A stretch of DNA of 64,000 nt from Pseudomonadota bacterium (GTDB lineage: Bacteria; Desulfobacterota; Desulfobulbia; Desulfobulbales; JAGXFP01): the NCBI GenBank assembly GCA_018823285.1, contig JAHJIQ010000072.1:17053-81052 (forward strand). Reading direction: 5' to 3'. Under the pieces are notes generated by a model that did no database searches, had not been told where the DNA came from, and saw nothing but the letters and a program-made list of their open reading frames with translations. Shown here one piece after another: positions 54,788 through 63,945 of the stretch. Made by a program: the position numbers and the translations under genes. Position 1 is the stretch's first letter. Each line of letters opens with the position of its first letter.

Positions 54788-55666
54788 TTACATCTGGCTG
54801 AAGTAATATTTCAGGTTGGCCTGGGGGTCAATTCTCGGGTGAATGCGACCGTTTCTGGAACTCATGACCACCATGGCCCCCGGGCCGTGGCCGGCCAGAA
54901 CGCAGTCGGAATGAACGATGATGCCGATCACCACGCCGCCGGTTTTGTAGATCCGGCCATAAGTAGCATCGGCATCGGTGATGGCGACAAAATCGCCGAT
55001 GCGAAGATTCTTTAAACGATACTCTTCAACCGTTTCATCATCGAAAAGCTGAATGTCGTAATCTCCGCTCTGACTATGGGAAGAGCCGATACCGGACCCC
55101 ATGATCCGGGCCGGGACAATGTGGGTCACCGGGACTTCAAGGCGGCCATCGTCATGGATGGTGATATCGATTTTTTCAAGCAGGCCCGGATCGAGGTTCA
55201 TCACCTTTACCGGGGAGTCTTCCAGTTCCAGACCGCAACCGCAGGCCTTGATCTGGATTTTGTCGCCAATGACCAGATTTTCAAGGACATCCTTGTCGAA
55301 GTCAACCAGAACGTGCTCGATGCCACCGTGCTTTCCGGTTACCCTGCCGGTTTTTCCCTTGGCATCGCCGGAAACAACGGTGGCGACATTGCCGGCGCAG
55401 GAAAATTGATTGAGGGCTCGGTTCGGGCCGGGTTGCCCCTGAAATTGGGTGAAATTACTGATACTGACCCCCGGTTCCACATGGTCGGCGACGAGTCCGG
55501 TCGCCAGATCACCGATTCGCAGGTTGTAAGTGATTCCGCCAACACCCGGGTAAATGCCGGATCTGCCTTCAGGATCAATTCGATAAGGGCTCAAGCCGCC
55601 GAGTGGGGAGGTTATCTCGCCGATTACCGACTGGCAGATCAGTTTCTCTTTATTGTTTTTGAGCAT
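54788..55666 (-). CDS. DUF4438 domain protein
   Basis: A 292-aa protein of the DUF4438 family (structurally known, function unknown). Seen: GRSGIYPGVGGITYNLRIGD, GGIEHVLVDFDK, MGSGIGSSHSQSGDYDIQ and the C-terminal HGPGAMVVMSSRNGRI. ATG 55666 matches the usual family N-terminus; an open frame extends to 55753 without conserved sequence. It lies 30 bases upstream of pyrE. Confidence 0.85.
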   Translation of the reverse strand: MLKNNKEKLICQSVIGEITSPLGGLSPYRIDPEGRSGIYPGVGGITYNLRIGDLATGLVADHVEPGVSISNFTQFQGQPGPNRALNQFSCAGNVATVVSGDAKGKTGRVTGKHGGIEHVLVDFDKDVLENLVIGDKIQIKACGCGLELEDSPVKVMNLDPGLLEKIDITIHDDGRLEVPVTHIVPARIMGSGIGSSHSQSGDYDIQLFDDETVEEYRLKNLRIGDFVAITDADATYGRIYKTGGVVIGIIVHSDCVLAGHGPGAMVVMSSRNGRIHPRIDPQANLKYYFSQM

Positions 55667-55858
55667 AAAAGGCACCAGTATGTCGAGAGTGTATCTTTCA
55701 GGTGGATGAAAAGGAGCTTTAGAGTTTATAAATAAATTGACGCAAGATCTCAAGCAGGGAAATCGGTTCAGATTCAGACCGCGTTGTGTTTTCTGAACGT
55801 AAGGTTAGCGAAATAAATTCATTTTCGGAACCAGAGATCGTCATCTGAGGATTTTCGG

Positions 55859-56953
55859 TCACACGTTGAAGCGAAAATTGACACAGTCTCCATCCTGAAC
55901 AATGTAATCTTTACCTTCCAGGCGCCACAGACCTTTTTCTTTGGCTTTTGCCTCGCTGCCGCAGGCAACGAAGTCATCATAGGAGATGACTTCGGCTCTG
56001 ATAAAGCCCCTTTCAAAATCGGTATGAATGACGCCGGCCGCCTGAGGGGCGGTTGCGCCTTTTCTGATGGTCCATGCCCGGGTCTCTTTTTCACCGACGG
56101 TGAAGTAGTCTATCAAACCGAGCATGTTGTAGCCGGCCTTGACCAGCCGGTTGAGTCCCGACTCCTCCATGCCCATGTCGTTTAGGAACTCCTGCCGCTC
56201 ATCGGCAGGCAGGCTGCTCAGTTCTTCTTCGATGGCGCCCGAGATGACAACTACCGGAGCGTTTTCTTCACTGGCTGCAGCTTCAAGCTCTTCTACCCAT
56301 TTATTGCCGGTGGCAATATCCTCCTCCTGTACATTGGCAACGTACAGGACCGGTTTGGCGGTGAGCAGGCAGAGCTCTTTCATTAAAGACCGGCCGCCTT
56401 CATCGACCTCAAGAAGCCTTGCCGGTTTACCGTTATCAAGAAGGGCTGCAAGTTTTTCAAGCACTTTCAGCTGCACCTGGGCCTCCTTGTCGCCGGTACG
56501 GGCTCTTCCCGCTGTCTTGTCGGTTCTGCGGCTCACCGTGTCCATATCAGCCAGGATCAGTTCGGTATTGATCACTTCCCGGTCGCGAAGCGGGTCGATT
56601 GAACCCTCGACGTGGACAATGTTAGAATCTTCAAAGCAGCGGACCACATGGGCGATTGCATCGACCTGACGGATATGGGCGAGGAACTGGTTGCCCAGGC
56701 CTTCACCTTTGCTGGCGCCGGCGACGAGACCTGCGATATCGACAAATTCCATCTGGGCATTTACGGTGCGTTTGGTTTTGGCGATCGCGGAGAGGATGTC
56801 CAGCCGTTTGTCACGGACCGGCACCATGCCGACGTTTGGTTCAATAGTGCAGAAGGGGTAATTGGCCGATTCAATGCCGGCCGAGGTCATGGCATTGAAA
56901 ATTGTCGATTTGCCAACATTGGGCAGGCCGACTATGCCGCAGCGAAATCCCAT
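55859..56953 (-). CDS. ychF: YchF/OLA1-type redox-regulated ATPase
   Basis: A 364-aa translation-linked P-loop ATPase. Seen: GLPNVGKSTIFNAM, DIAGLVAGASKGEGLGN, a coiled-coil insertion, and the C-terminal TGS domain (TVGEKETRAWTIRKG, HTDFERGFIRAEV). Complete and single. Confidence 0.96.
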   Translation of the reverse strand: MGFRCGIVGLPNVGKSTIFNAMTSAGIESANYPFCTIEPNVGMVPVRDKRLDILSAIAKTKRTVNAQMEFVDIAGLVAGASKGEGLGNQFLAHIRQVDAIAHVVRCFEDSNIVHVEGSIDPLRDREVINTELILADMDTVSRRTDKTAGRARTGDKEAQVQLKVLEKLAALLDNGKPARLLEVDEGGRSLMKELCLLTAKPVLYVANVQEEDIATGNKWVEELEAAASEENAPVVVISGAIEEELSSLPADERQEFLNDMGMEESGLNRLVKAGYNMLGLIDYFTVGEKETRAWTIRKGATAPQAAGVIHTDFERGFIRAEVISYDDFVACGSEAKAKEKGLWRLEGKDYIVQDGDCVNFRFNV

Positions 56954-57101
56954 ATATCTACCTGTAAACAGTTATTTTTTATCTGCTTGTGAAAATTGTT
57001 TTTGAGTGGCAACCTTTATACTGGTTTATTGGGGCCGGGGCAAGTACTGTTTACCCGGTGTGACCACATTTTGCAGCTGACCGCTTATAACCCGATATTT
57101 C

Positions 57102-57578
57102 ATGATGAATGACAAGCAAACCATTTCCATCCTTGGCCAGATCGTAAAGGATATCTGTGAGAACAGGAACTGGCAGGAAAAACTTGAGCGGCACCGTGTG
57201 TTTTCTTTCTGGACAAAGGCGGTCGGCCAGCTCATAGCATCCCATGCGAGCCCCAGACTTTTGAGGAACACGGTGCTCTGGGTGGATGTTTCTGATTCGG
57301 TCTGGATGCAGCAGCTTCATTTTCAGAAGACCGAGATGCTCGAATCGATCAATGCAAGGCTGCATGGTGTGATGATTGAGGACATCCGTTTTCAGCTGGC
57401 AAGCTTCTTTACCCCAGGAAAAGCAGATCTCCCGACTGATCTGCGCGAAAAAATTTCTGCAGAACCAGATCCGATTGAGACACTTGAATTTGATAAAATG
57501 ACTTCGGCGATCCCTGATGAAAATATCCGGCAGAGTATGAAGAAACTGTGGATGGCCCAGAAGTTGAGGCCGAAATAA
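57102..57578 (+). CDS. DciA (DUF721) family protein
   Basis: 158 aa. DUF721/DciA proteins load the replicative helicase in bacteria lacking DnaC. Seen: ILGQIVKDICENRNWQEKL, FSFWTKAVGQLIASHASP and LWVDVSDSVWMQQLHFQKTEML, the family core. The C-terminal 50 residues are variable. The start may be either of two adjacent ATGs (57102, 57105). Confidence 0.85.
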   Translation: MMNDKQTISILGQIVKDICENRNWQEKLERHRVFSFWTKAVGQLIASHASPRLLRNTVLWVDVSDSVWMQQLHFQKTEMLESINARLHGVMIEDIRFQLASFFTPGKADLPTDLREKISAEPDPIETLEFDKMTSAIPDENIRQSMKKLWMAQKLRPK

Positions 57579-57720
57579 TGTCCAGGTCAAGCTGCTTGTC
57601 TGCTCGTACCGATGAGTTAAGTTAAGCAGGCACGCCGCTCAACTTAAGCTTTATGCCCCTGGGCGAAAGCGGGCCTGTGAGACATTGAGACGTATACTCG
57701 GAGGGTGATATGGAGATGGA
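57579..57720. repeat. Intergenic repeat with 'ccgctcaacttaagctt'
   Basis: 57625-57654 (agcaggcacgccgctcaact, then taagctttat) resembles 20755-20784. It continues with a GC hairpin-like stretch (cccctgggcgaaagcgggcc). Confidence 0.55.
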
Positions 57721-58416
57721 TCACTCTTTGGGAAGGATGCTGTTTAGCGCACTTCCTGCCGGGGTTTCACCGCTGAGGAAAGAAATGGCATGACACGCCT
57801 GTTGTGAATCCCTGCACTGAAAGGCACGGACAATGCGCCCCTGGTTTACCAGGGTTGAAGATGCCTTGAATTTTTTTTCCGGCAGGGTGATGTGAATATT
57901 GTTGATCATTGAATCCACCGGCAAACACTCACCGTTTGTTCTGGTGCAAACCAGCATGCCCGACCTGCTCAGGTTGACGATCTGCAGATTGGTCAAAGCG
58001 GTGTGGTCGGCAAGAAAACTGACGGTCGCTTCGTCGAAACTGTCCACTCTGGTATTTCTCCTGCATTTCAGGCGATAAAGATGGTCAGGCAACGAGATCG
58101 TCAGATCATAGAGTCCCTCGCTGACAAGGACCGCCTTGATCATATTCCAGCAGCCGGAGGAATCCTGGAAAAAAATCTGGAAATCATTGTTTTTCCCATT
58201 CCATTCAATAGGTTTGTCTATCTGCAGGGTGTTTGCATCAATCTTGATCAGTACGCTCTTAAAATGCAGATCAAGGTTGTTGTTGCAGAGTGTAAGGAAG
58301 GCATGACTGTCCCTGGCGCCTTTGAGGAGCGACATCACGGTTCTTTCATCCCTGGCGATGAGGAATCGTTCCTCCGACACCAGCCATGGTGAATGATCGA
58401 ATATTGAAGTATCCAT
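57721..58416 (-). CDS. PilZ-domain protein, copy 1
   Basis: A 231-aa YcgR-like protein: an N-terminal beta domain (about 1-110; LTLCNNNLDLHFKSVLIKID) and a C-terminal PilZ domain with the c-di-GMP motifs RRNTR (at CRRNTRVDSF) and NLSRSG. It probably changes motility or surface behaviour on binding c-di-GMP. Closely similar in layout to the next gene upstream, so a tandem duplication. Confidence 0.85.
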   Translation of the reverse strand: MDTSIFDHSPWLVSEERFLIARDERTVMSLLKGARDSHAFLTLCNNNLDLHFKSVLIKIDANTLQIDKPIEWNGKNNDFQIFFQDSSGCWNMIKAVLVSEGLYDLTISLPDHLYRLKCRRNTRVDSFDEATVSFLADHTALTNLQIVNLSRSGMLVCTRTNGECLPVDSMINNIHITLPEKKFKASSTLVNQGRIVRAFQCRDSQQACHAISFLSGETPAGSALNSILPKE

Positions 58417-58660
58417 TATTGATTTAATGCCTGATCCCCGATTTCAATAAAAATTACCCCTTTCTAGAAACAGTATCTCACACTGCCGGGAAGAAAATCA
58501 AGTGAAATGTTGTGCTGCATATGTGTTAGGTGTTTGAAAGTTCGATGAAATATGGCGGTTCGGCGGGAGTTGTGTTCGTCTTCCGACAGGACAGCAGCTG
58601 TTGAATCAGCGGGCGAGATGCAGCTCGCCGGGCATCTTTGCACTCCACCCTGCCGGCACA

Positions 58661-59347
58661 TTACAAAAGCATTCTGTGAAGATTCTGTAGAGAGTCCTGA
58701 TCTTTGTGGATAAAAGTTATGCCATGGCAGACCCGGCCGGAATCATCATGCTGATATGATCGGACGACAATACCCTGGTCAATAATGGTTGAAGAGGGCT
58801 GTTTCGGATCATCAATGTCGATGGTGATGTTGTTCACGGTTGAATTTATCTCGGCCTGATCAGTCTCAGAGCCGCTGCAGACAAGCATTCCAGATGCACT
58901 CAGGTTTAAAATCTGCAGATCTGCAAATGACTGGTTGTTGTAACGAAACCTGGCTCTTGCTTCATAGGGGGTTTCAACCCGCTTGTGCCATCGGCTCGTC
59001 AGTTTGTGCAGATGGCCTGGGATGAAAAGAGAAAGCTGGTAGATCTCTTTTTCACAGAGATCGGAGACCATGAAATTCCAGGTGTCGTTCTGGTCTCTGA
59101 AAAAAATTTTGAATCTTTCGGGGGAACCCGGCCAGTCGATAGGTTTGTCGATCTGGAGGGTCTGGTGGGAAAGTTTCAGGATGACACTTTTCAGAGGAGT
59201 TTCAAGCCCTTCACCGCACAGGGTAAGAAGGCGGTGTTTTTTTTTGACAAACTCAAGGGTGTTTCTGATCTGAAAGGTGCTGTTTATCAGCGTGAAGCGT
59301 TTTTCCTCGATATCCCAGGGAGAACGGTTGTATTTTGAATCTGCCAT
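58661..59347 (-). CDS. PilZ-domain protein, copy 2
   Basis: A 228-aa paralogue of the 57721 gene (shared LTLCGEGLETPLKSVILKL and LQIDKPIDWPG segments). In its PilZ domain the first motif reads SRWHKR rather than RRxxR, so one arginine of the c-di-GMP site is replaced; NLSASG is intact. Its affinity may be weakened or lost. Confidence 0.82.
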   Translation of the reverse strand: MADSKYNRSPWDIEEKRFTLINSTFQIRNTLEFVKKKHRLLTLCGEGLETPLKSVILKLSHQTLQIDKPIDWPGSPERFKIFFRDQNDTWNFMVSDLCEKEIYQLSLFIPGHLHKLTSRWHKRVETPYEARARFRYNNQSFADLQILNLSASGMLVCSGSETDQAEINSTVNNITIDIDDPKQPSSTIIDQGIVVRSYQHDDSGRVCHGITFIHKDQDSLQNLHRMLL

Positions 59348-59524
59348 TGGTCTTTCACTAGCTTCTTTTGGGGATGGGTAGACAATTTCTGGTGACTTTT
59401 ATTGATTTCATTATCTCACAGGGTGGGAGGGAAGTAAATACGGGGAGAATACGGGGATCCTTCTGGGAGTAGGGACTTCAGCTTGATGGGGGGGCAAAGA
59501 AGAGATGGAAGTTCTGTTGGGGAA

Positions 59525-60238
59525 TCAAACCGTATTTTTTGTTGCTGGAGAAGATTCGCGATGCGCTTCTTTGCGCCGCATTTTCAGATAAATCTCAACA
59601 GCGTCCAGCAGATCAAGGTCGGAAGGGGGAATGGCAAAGGAAATGCCGATCTCGGTGCGGTTCCTGGGCAGGTCTCTGGTTCTTGCCACCCGTGCTTCCG
59701 GAATATTGATCTGCTGTTCCCGACTGTTTTCAAATGCATACAGGGATAGGCTAACCGGCTCAAGGACCTCTCCTTTCCTGGTGTCTTCATATGAGTCGCT
59801 GATGAGTCTTGCTCCGATTAATGAAAAATCTTCCACCCTGCAGTTGACGAGTCTTTTCCGATCCCTGAAAGCAAAGATGGCTCTGGAGTTGCCGGGGGTG
59901 TTTACCCGGCTGTGTTTACGCCTCTGGACCTTGAATATTTCCTGCGGGAGATTGATCGCAATATGCTCCGCCGTCTCAAGGACAGGTTCACAATCGAAGC
60001 CGCAGATCGGTTCACCTGGAAGCTGAAAGGTGATGAAGCATTTTTCACGGTTGATGCAATTACCGTCAGGTTTAAAGAGCATCACCAGGGTATTCCCGTT
60101 TTTGTTGAAGATCTCTCTGGCGTAAACCGTGAAATGGTCGCGGCCGAGTTGATAAATGTAAAAGGGGTGATTCCCCTTGATCAGGGTGGTAAAGGTTTTA
60201 TGAATTACCTGCGAATCAGCGGACCAGTGTTCTTTCAT
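59525..60238 (-). CDS. PilZ-domain protein, copy 3
   Basis: A 237-aa YcgR-like protein more distant from the other two: VQRRKHSRV (RRxxxR type) and DFSLIGARL form the c-di-GMP site, and the N-terminal domain is YcgR-N-like. It starts two bases after the dtd stop, implying co-transcription. Confidence 0.84.
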   Translation of the reverse strand: MKEHWSADSQVIHKTFTTLIKGNHPFYIYQLGRDHFTVYAREIFNKNGNTLVMLFKPDGNCINREKCFITFQLPGEPICGFDCEPVLETAEHIAINLPQEIFKVQRRKHSRVNTPGNSRAIFAFRDRKRLVNCRVEDFSLIGARLISDSYEDTRKGEVLEPVSLSLYAFENSREQQINIPEARVARTRDLPRNRTEIGISFAIPPSDLDLLDAVEIYLKMRRKEAHRESSPATKNTV

Positions 60239-60240
60239 GG

Positions 60241-60690
60241 CTAAAAGAGTTTTTTCGAGTCAAGAAGAATGGTTACCGGGCCATCGTTGATGAGACCGAC
60301 CTGCATCATAGCCTGAAATTTCCCGGTGGAAACATTGGGGACGTGAGTGCGCAACCTGTTGACAAAGTGATTGTACAATTTTTCGGCAAGTTCCGGAGAT
60401 GCCGCATTATTGTAGGAGGGTCGCCTGCCTTTGCGGCAGTCGCCGAACAGGGTGAATTGAGAAACAACAAGGATGCCGCCGCCAATGTCAGAAACCGAGA
60501 GATTCATCCGGTCCTCCTGGTCGGGGAATATCCTGAGGCTGGCGGTTTTATCTGCCAGATAATTACTGTCGCTTTCGGTGTCAGTATCTTCAACCCCCAG
60601 AAGAACAAGCAGGCCACCCAGAATATTGCCGACGATCATATCGTCTACTGTTACCGAGGCTTCGCTCACTCGCTGTACCACTGCGCGCAT
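60241..60690 (-). CDS. dtd: D-aminoacyl-tRNA deacylase
   Basis: A 149-aa proofreading enzyme that removes D-amino acids from tRNA. Seen: [17 protein letters not shown], the [17 protein letters not shown] motif and the [10 protein letters not shown] end (Gly-cisPro-like). Complete. Confidence 0.96.
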   Translation of the reverse strand: MRAVVQRVSEASVTVDDMIVGNILGGLLVLLGVEDTDTESDSNYLADKTASLRIFPDQEDRMNLSVSDIGGGILVVSQFTLFGDCRKGRRPSYNNAASPELAEKLYNHFVNRLRTHVPNVSTGKFQAMMQVGLINDGPVTILLDSKKLF

Positions 60691-60746
60691 ATTCGTTCCG
60701 GATAATAATAATCTTGATCAAGGGTATAAAAATCAAACTGCCATGT

Positions 60747-61139
60747 CTAATCTTTCTGCATGTCCTGCAATTCAAGATCCAGTGCCTGCACCGAAAGGAG
60801 TATTTCCCGAAAAGAGATCAACAGGGAGAGCATCATCAGGACCAGGCTGCATGCGAAAATGATTTTACCGGCCAGGATCTTGCCGGCGAAAAGAACAAAA
60901 AGGCATAATACACAGGCAAAAAGGCTTGCCACGCCAAAAGCCTGCATATTTCTGATCAGGATGACGCGTCTTCGCAGGCTGCTGATCTGGCCGGCAATAA
61001 TCTGGTCTGGGTGTACCCTGTATTGGGAATGCAAGGTCCTGATCCGGCCGCCCAACGTGTTAAAGCGGTTCGTATAGGCAACAAGGAGCAGCGATATTGC
61101 CGGGAACAGCAGGGCCGGGGTTGTGAGAGTTATGTCCAT
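60747..61139 (-). CDS. DUF2721 membrane protein
   Basis: A 130-aa protein with three predicted helices, matching DUF2721 (TTPALLFPAISLLLVAYTNR, SSLRRRVILIRNMQAFGV). Function unknown. ATG 61139 is preferred over TTG 61154. Confidence 0.82.
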   Translation of the reverse strand: MDITLTTPALLFPAISLLLVAYTNRFNTLGGRIRTLHSQYRVHPDQIIAGQISSLRRRVILIRNMQAFGVASLFACVLCLFVLFAGKILAGKIIFACSLVLMMLSLLISFREILLSVQALDLELQDMQKD

Positions 61140-61189
61140 CGTCGTAAAATTCAATTTTGGGCGGCGAATTAAAAGGGCTCCGCCTGGTT

Positions 61190-61936
61190 TTAATGTTTAA
61201 CGGGGTTCAGGTTGCCAAGTAAGTACTGTAATAGTGCCGCGCCGGAAATAGCTGCGGTTTCTGCCCTCATCACCAGAGTCCCAAGACTTGACGAGGTATA
61301 ACCGTGCTGCCGGGCGAGTTCCACCTCGTCAGGAGTAAAGCCACCCTCCGGGCCGGTCAGGAAAAGAACAGAATCCGGTCTGGCTGCCGATAAATTTGTC
61401 TCAATATCGCGTAAACCAACTTTATTTTCATCTTCATAGAAGATAATTTTGAAACCCGAGTTTTCAGGGTCGGCAATGAGTTGGTCGAAGTTTAGCAACG
61501 GCTTGATAACCGGTGGCACCGGCCTGCCACATTGTTTGCAGGCTTCAGCCGAGATTTTTTGCAGCCGCTGCCCTTTGTTGCCGGTTATTTCCTGTGCCGT
61601 ATTGTATCTTGAGATAAAAGGCTGGATTGTTTTTACTCCGAGTTCAGTTGCTTTCTGAACAACCAGTTCCATTTTTTTTCCGGTCAGCAGGGCCATTCCA
61701 AGATGGAGGAATGGCGGGCGCTCCGTCTCTTTCAGGGAGGAGCTGATTGTAACCAGGACCTCTTTTTTTGTGGTGGAGGTGATATCTGCATCGTAAATAT
61801 TTCCGGTGCCATCGAAAAGGGCAATCTTTTTCCCGGGTTTCAAGCGAAGGACCTGGAGGATATGACGGGCTTCCTCTCCGCGGATAATTCCTTCGGAATC
61901 ATGTATCTCGGAAGGGGCTATGAAGAAACGTCTCAT
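61190..61936 (-). CDS. rsmE: 16S rRNA m3U1498 methyltransferase
   Basis: A 248-aa SPOUT methyltransferase: MRRFFIAPSEIHDSEGIIRG, the PUA-like N-terminal part, and the knot motifs VLFLTGPEGGFTPDEVELA and LGTLVMRAETAA. Its ATG overlaps the prmA stop by four bases (ATGA), so the two are coupled. The longer frame to 61996 lies inside prmA. Confidence 0.95.
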   Translation of the reverse strand: MRRFFIAPSEIHDSEGIIRGEEARHILQVLRLKPGKKIALFDGTGNIYDADITSTTKKEVLVTISSSLKETERPPFLHLGMALLTGKKMELVVQKATELGVKTIQPFISRYNTAQEITGNKGQRLQKISAEACKQCGRPVPPVIKPLLNFDQLIADPENSGFKIIFYEDENKVGLRDIETNLSAARPDSVLFLTGPEGGFTPDEVELARQHGYTSSSLGTLVMRAETAAISGAALLQYLLGNLNPVKH

Positions 61937-62868
61937 TTTGATTCGTCGGGCAGGGTTGAGGGTTGGATGGTTTTCTGAAGACGGAGCGCGGACCATTCAC
62001 CTGAAATGCGTTCGGATTCGGTTCTGATCCCGAGCTGGTCATACACTCCTGAAATATTTCGGGATTGATCTCCAGCCAGAATACCGGCCATTATCAGGGA
62101 GCCGTTTCGGGCGAGCAATCCGTTTATGGTCGGGGCCATTTCAACCAGTGTATTGTGAATGATGTTGGCAATCACAAGATCGAAAGGTCCCTCAAGTGAA
62201 TCAAGTCCGGTAATTTCGGCTTCAATGTTTTCGGTCAGGTTGTTTGCCGAAATGTTTTCAACGGAAGCGGCAACGGCATCGGGATCGTTGTCGATGGCGA
62301 TGACGTTTTTGCAACCGAGACAGGCGCAGCATATGGCCAGAATGCCGGTGCCGGTGCCGATATCAAGGACCCTTTCCGGTAGAGATTCCCGGGAGGTGAT
62401 GTGCTCTTCGATGAGGGATGCCGCAAGTCTGGTGCTGGCGTGAAGGCCTGTTCCGAAAGCCATGCCGGGATCGATCTCAATGATTTTTTCGCCATTTTTC
62501 GGAGAGTAGGATTCCCAGGTTGGTTTTATCACCAGCGTATCGGTCAGCTTGAATGGCTTGAAATTTTCCTTCCATTTCCGGCCCCAATCTTCGTCGGCAA
62601 CAGGAGCCTGCCTTAAAATAGGGCTTGGATGTTCGGGGAATAGATCGGCGAGGTCCTGCAGATAGCAACGGGCTGCGGTCAGGGAGTGTTGAAGTGACAG
62701 GGCCTCGCTGTCAAGATAGGCGACAATCACCGCAACATCGCTCCTGCCGGTTTCGTGATCGCGGATTTCGACACCGCAGCCGGTGAGGTCGTTGAAGTAG
62801 GTGGCTATGTTTTCGCTCATCTCAAAGGCGCACTCAATTTCAAGTTTCTGCCAGGTCGTAGTCGTCAT
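61933..62868 (-). CDS. prmA: Ribosomal protein L11 methyltransferase
   Basis: A 311-aa SAM methyltransferase of L11. Seen: DEDWGRKWKENFKP, DPGMAFGTGLHAST, the SAM motif VLDIGTGTGILAI, and the NIIHNTL stretch at motif IV (most PrmA proteins read NI-x-A-x-x-L). Complete. Coupled to rsmE downstream. Confidence 0.94.
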   Translation of the reverse strand: MTTTTWQKLEIECAFEMSENIATYFNDLTGCGVEIRDHETGRSDVAVIVAYLDSEALSLQHSLTAARCYLQDLADLFPEHPSPILRQAPVADEDWGRKWKENFKPFKLTDTLVIKPTWESYSPKNGEKIIEIDPGMAFGTGLHASTRLAASLIEEHITSRESLPERVLDIGTGTGILAICCACLGCKNVIAIDNDPDAVAASVENISANNLTENIEAEITGLDSLEGPFDLVIANIIHNTLVEMAPTINGLLARNGSLIMAGILAGDQSRNISGVYDQLGIRTESERISGEWSALRLQKTIQPSTLPDESK

Positions 62869-63026
62869 GGGTTATAATCTATTGATTCAATTTTTATGTG
62901 AAGTATGATTCTGTGGCGCGGAATCACAGGGTATAATTTAACAGTGCTTACTGTCTCATATGACTATATACAATACTATTATATGGCTGTGTTTATTTTT
63001 TGGGAAACAGATCTGCAGGGCTTTCG

Positions 63027-63788
63027 ATGAATAATATGAAATTACAGGAACTTCTGGAAAAAGTGCGTGACGGCAGCTGTGATATTGCTGAGGCCATGTT
63101 AACTCTGAAGCACATGCCCGGGGAATCCCTGGGTTTTGCCTGCATTGATCATCATCGCCGTTTACGAACAGGATTGCCTGAAGTTGTTTATGGTGAAGGC
63201 AAAACGGCCGACCAGATCATCTCAATCATGGAAAAGATGATGGTTCACTCACAGGTCGCCATGGCAACCAGGGTCGACACGGAAAAAGCAGCCGTTGTCT
63301 GTAACGCTCTTTCCGGGGTGAAATACTATCCTGAGGCGCGGATCATTGTCGGTAATGAACAGGAAATCCCTGAGGATGCCGGGCGTGGGGTGATCGCGGT
63401 GATTTCCGCGGGGACCTCTGATGTCCCGGTTGCCGAGGAGGTTGCAATCACCGCCTGGTGTATGGGGAATCGGGTTGAAAGACTCTATGATGTCGGTGTC
63501 GCCGGCATTCACAGGCTCCTGGCCGGGCGGGAACTTCTGGAGAGAGCGGTGGTGATAGTTGTTGTAGCCGGTATGGAAGGCGCCTTGCCCAGCGTGGTGG
63601 GCGGATTGGTCGACAAGCCGGTGATTGCTGTGCCCACCAGCATCGGTTATGGAACATCTTTTGGCGGGATTGCCGCCCTTCTTGGAATGCTGAACAGTTG
63701 TGCACCGGGGGTTGCCGTGGTCAACATTGACAACGGCTTTGGCGCTGCCTGCGTGGCTGCCGCCATTAACAGAAAGGGCGCCGAATAA
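63027..63788 (+). CDS. larB: Nickel-pincer cofactor biosynthesis protein LarB
   Basis: A 253-aa LarB-like protein that carboxylates and hydrolyses nicotinate adenine dinucleotide in nickel-pincer nucleotide synthesis. Seen: PEVVYGEGKTADQI, ISAGTSDVPVAEEVAITA, VVAGMEGALPSVVGGLV and PTSIGYGTSFGGIAALLGML. No LarC or LarE is next to it in the window. ATG 63027 follows AGGG; the TTG at 63000 is unlikely. Confidence 0.93.
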   Translation: MNNMKLQELLEKVRDGSCDIAEAMLTLKHMPGESLGFACIDHHRRLRTGLPEVVYGEGKTADQIISIMEKMMVHSQVAMATRVDTEKAAVVCNALSGVKYYPEARIIVGNEQEIPEDAGRGVIAVISAGTSDVPVAEEVAITAWCMGNRVERLYDVGVAGIHRLLAGRELLERAVVIVVVAGMEGALPSVVGGLVDKPVIAVPTSIGYGTSFGGIAALLGMLNSCAPGVAVVNIDNGFGAACVAAAINRKGAE

Positions 63789-63859
63789 CTTTTCACTTTC
63801 CTGTTTGACCATCTGGCGGGGCCCGTGAGATAATTTTTTCAGGAAGCCGTTTCTTTTTA

Positions 63860-63887
63860 TTGACAAAAAACTGAAAGGCTCTATATT
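63860..63887 (+). promoter_or_regulatory. Strong sigma70-like promoter P1
   Basis: TTGACA (63860-63865), 16 bases, TATATT (63882-63887). No reading frame follows within the window, so the transcript starts an unseen gene beyond 64000, possibly a stable RNA operon. Confidence 0.65.
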
Positions 63888-63916
63888 GGTCGCTCCGAAC
63901 GGGCAGCGGAAAGCGG

Positions 63917-63945
63917 TTGACAGCGGCTGCGAGTTTGGTTAGAAA
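63917..63945 (+). promoter_or_regulatory. Second promoter-like pair P2
   Basis: TTGACA (63917-63922), 17 bases, TAGAAA (63940-63945). In tandem with P1, as often seen before rRNA or tRNA operons. Confidence 0.5.
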
